7,118 nt of DNA from Brachybacterium sp. (GTDB taxonomy: Bacteria > Actinomycetota > Actinomycetes > Actinomycetales > Dermabacteraceae), in assembly GCA_027322375.1 (NCBI GenBank), contig DAHVRS010000075.1, forward strand, positions 1 through 7,118. The letters run 5' to 3'. The notes below the pieces were generated by a model, which had not been told where the DNA came from, did not search any database, and saw only the letters and a program-made list of their open reading frames with translations. Shown piece after piece: positions 5,608-7,118 of the stretch; the stretch's first letter is position 1; every line of letters begins with the position of its first letter. The translations under genes were made by a program, and so were the position numbers.

Positions 5608-6393
5608 GTGAGCACCCCGATGACCCCCTCCTCCCTGCCTTGGCCCACCGGCGCGACCCCGCTGCCCGTCGCCGAGGTGCGCGCCGTGCTGGACCGCCTC
5701 GCCTCGCTGGCCACCGTCCACGCGCAGGATGTGACCCTCCTGCCCGGCCTCGCCGTCGCCGAGGAGGAGCTGCCCGCCGACCCGCCACCCGCCCTCGAGC
5801 AGATCACCGACGAGCTCGGCGGCCTGCGTGTCCGCGGCCACGACGTGCTCGACCTCCAGGTCGAGACCCGCACTGACGTCGGGCCCTACACCCTGCTCGG
5901 CGAGCCCACCAGCTGGTACCCGCTGCACGAGAGCCCCGAGGCAGCGGTCGTGCTGGTCCTGGACGAGGACGGCACCCCCGGCGCCGTGCACGGCATCGGC
6001 GAGGATCTCGCGCTGCGCCTGGCCGCCCCGGACCTGCCCGCCTATCTCGAGCGCGTCGCCGACGCCGTCGAGGTCGTGCTCGCCGCGCTCTCCGCCCGCG
6101 GCCCCGCCGAGGACGACGACGCCTCCGCACGCGACGACGCCGCCGAGGAGCTGTTGCGCGCCCACCTGTTCGACGCCCTCTTCGAGGCCGACGGCACCGA
6201 GATGCCGCTCGTCCCGGCGGCCGAGTCCGGCATCGCGGACCTCCCCGCGGGCACGCTCGCCGTCGCCGACCTGCGGGACGCCCCGCTCGGTGCCCGCGTT
6301 GACGCGCTCGAGGTGGACCTGCCCGGCGACCCCCTGGACCTGCGAATCGGGTTCCGCGAAGGCGGGCGCCTGGTCGTGCTGCACAGCGTCTGA
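5608..6393 (+). CDS. Acidic hypothetical protein (possibly SUKH/SMI1-KNR4-like)
   Basis: I cannot assign this 261-residue protein with confidence. It is strongly acidic and cytoplasmic with no signal peptide. The N-terminal two thirds show a helix AEVRAVLDRLASLATVHA (22-39), an LPADPPPALEQITDELGG segment (55-72), strands around VLDLQVETRT (80-89), then AAVVLVLDEDGTPGAVHGIG (112-131) and a helix PDLPAYLERVADAVEVVLAAL (141-161). This order loosely recalls the SMI1/KNR4 (SUKH) domain, best known for toxin-immunity proteins, but the resemblance is by eye only. An Asp-rich hinge (about 165-177) leads to a second domain ending in LRIGFREGGRLVVLHS. GTG 5608 is chosen because a -10-like box lies six bases upstream; ATG 5620 is an alternative. 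The frame is open further upstream, but that part overlaps the previous gene. Confidence 0.72.
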   Translation: MSTPMTPSSLPWPTGATPLPVAEVRAVLDRLASLATVHAQDVTLLPGLAVAEEELPADPPPALEQITDELGGLRVRGHDVLDLQVETRTDVGPYTLLGEPTSWYPLHESPEAAVVLVLDEDGTPGAVHGIGEDLALRLAAPDLPAYLERVADAVEVVLAALSARGPAEDDDASARDDAAEELLRAHLFDALFEADGTEMPLVPAAESGIADLPAGTLAVADLRDAPLGARVDALEVDLPGDPLDLRIGFREGGRLVVLHSV

Positions 6394-6462
6394 ACCGCAC
6401 TGGCTGGTGCCTGAGCAGGGCGGAAGCACGCGAACCCGGCGGGACGGGAACGGGCCGAGGTC

Positions 6463-6468
6463 TACCCT
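6463..6468 (+). promoter_or_regulatory. Possible -10 box for the downstream PLP-enzyme gene
   Basis: TACCCT fits the actinobacterial TANNNT -10 pattern and lies 48 nt before the ATG at 6517 in the 123-nt gap between genes. No convincing -35 box is visible 16-19 nt upstream. The rest of the gap (6394-6516) shows no strong terminator, only a 4-bp GCAC/GTGC hairpin just after the upstream stop. Confidence 0.35.
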
Positions 6469-6516
6469 GGAGAGGAAGCCTCCGCGACCGCGCGGCACCC
6501 TGACCAGGAGAGTGTC

Positions 6517-7118
6517 ATGTCCACGCCCAGCCCGTCCGCCCCCGCCCCGGTCCTCGTCCTCGTCCCCGGCGCTGCTGGCGCCCCGGCCGGCGGCGGGCCC
6601 CGCTTCCACCTCGCCGATGCGAACGAGCCCCACCTCCTCGTCACCGACCTCGTCGCCACCCGCGGCGACGGGATCTTCGAGACGATCGGCGCGTTCGACG
6701 GCCGGCCCGTGAACGTCGGCCCCCACCTCGCCCGGCTGGCCCGCAGCGCCGAGATGATGGGGCTGCCCTCCCCGGACCAGGAGCTGATCGCCCAGGCGGT
6801 CGACGCCGCGATCGCCGCCCACGAGAGGGTCGCTGAGCTCAGCGTGCGCGTGATGTACACCCGCGGCGTCGAGGGCTCCGGCACCCCCACCTGCTGGATC
6901 CACGCGAAGGTCTCCGACGACTGGTCCGCCTACCGGGCCGGGATGAAGGTGGCCGTGCTGGACCGCGGCCTGCCCACCACCGCCGCCGCGACCAGCCCTT
7001 GGCTGCTCCAGGGCGCGAAGACCCTCAGCTACGCCGTGAACATGGCGGCGGTGCGCGAGGCGAAGCGCCGCGGCGCCGCGGATGTCCTCTTCCTCGCCAG
7101 CGACGGCTTCGTGCTCGA
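6517..7118 (+). CDS. Fold-type IV PLP enzyme, probable aminodeoxychorismate lyase (PabC-like), 3' truncated
   Basis: The probable reaction is cleavage of 4-amino-4-deoxychorismate to p-aminobenzoate and pyruvate in folate synthesis. The first 200 codons are present and the frame is still open at the window edge. Family marks are ATRGDGIFETIGAFDGRPV (47-65), the phosphate-side HLARLARSAEMMGLP (70-84), RVMYTRG (111-117) and the PLP-binding Lys168 in LLQGAKTLSYAVNMAA. The last motif closely resembles the mycobacterial enzyme Rv0812. An Ala/Pro-rich stretch (1-28) precedes the core. The ATG has a good Shine-Dalgarno AGGAG (6506-6510) six bases upstream. Branched-chain or D-amino acid aminotransferases share the fold, so the exact substrate is less certain than the fold. 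No pabA or pabB is visible nearby. Confidence 0.85.
   Translation, partial: MSTPSPSAPAPVLVLVPGAAGAPAGGGPRFHLADANEPHLLVTDLVATRGDGIFETIGAFDGRPVNVGPHLARLARSAEMMGLPSPDQELIAQAVDAAIAAHERVAELSVRVMYTRGVEGSGTPTCWIHAKVSDDWSAYRAGMKVAVLDRGLPTTAAATSPWLLQGAKTLSYAVNMAAVREAKRRGAADVLFLASDGFVL

Noticed and set aside
6397..6411. Terminator hairpin GCAC/GTGC after the acidic hypothetical gene
   Set aside because: Only four pairs with a six-base loop and no T-tract; expected by chance in this composition.
1..7118. CRISPR array, tRNA/rRNA genes, insertion sequences or attachment sites
   Set aside because: No regularly spaced repeats, no recognisable RNA gene segments, no transposase or integrase motifs and no target-site duplications were seen on either strand.

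Overview
The window is very GC-rich, densely coding and entirely on the + strand. Codon use, short overlaps and TANNNT-type -10 boxes point to a high-GC actinobacterium. A Brachybacterium-like (Dermabacteraceae) host is a guess from general character, not shown by any single marker.

Region 1 (1-2803) is the tail of a de novo NAD biosynthesis operon. It holds the C-terminal half of L-aspartate oxidase (nadB, cut by the left edge), nicotinate-nucleotide pyrophosphorylase (nadC) and a NifS/IscS-type cysteine desulfurase of the kind that accompanies nad genes. The genes overlap by 7 nt and then 4 nt, so translation is probably coupled. NadB makes iminoaspartate, NadA (expected just upstream, outside the window) condenses it to quinolinate, and NadC converts quinolinate to nicotinate mononucleotide. 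The cysteine desulfurase probably supplies sulfur for the NadA Fe-S cluster.

Region 2 (2804-4098) is a separate gene with its own plausible promoter. It encodes a FAD/NAD(P)H oxidoreductase whose sequence resembles mitochondrial apoptosis-inducing factor (AIF) along its whole length, including the AIF-type C-terminal domain.

Region 3 (4099-5542) holds two coupled genes I cannot assign to a family: a six-helix membrane protein and a 188-residue soluble protein (ATGA overlap). Their leader contains a perfect 10-bp inverted repeat and a five-codon mini-ORF that has the best Shine-Dalgarno site in the leader.

Region 4 (5543-6393) is a single acidic hypothetical protein, probably translated from a leaderless mRNA, with a 7-bp palindrome filling its promoter spacer.

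Region 5 (6394-7118) is the start of a fold-type IV PLP enzyme, probably aminodeoxychorismate lyase of folate synthesis, cut by the right edge.

The most unusual signals are a 47-nt near-perfect hairpin inside nadB coding sequence, the AIF-like protein, and the leader mini-ORF plus inverted repeat before the membrane-protein operon. I found no RNA genes, CRISPR array, insertion sequence or complete novel system. No stretch without a gene exceeds 125 nt.
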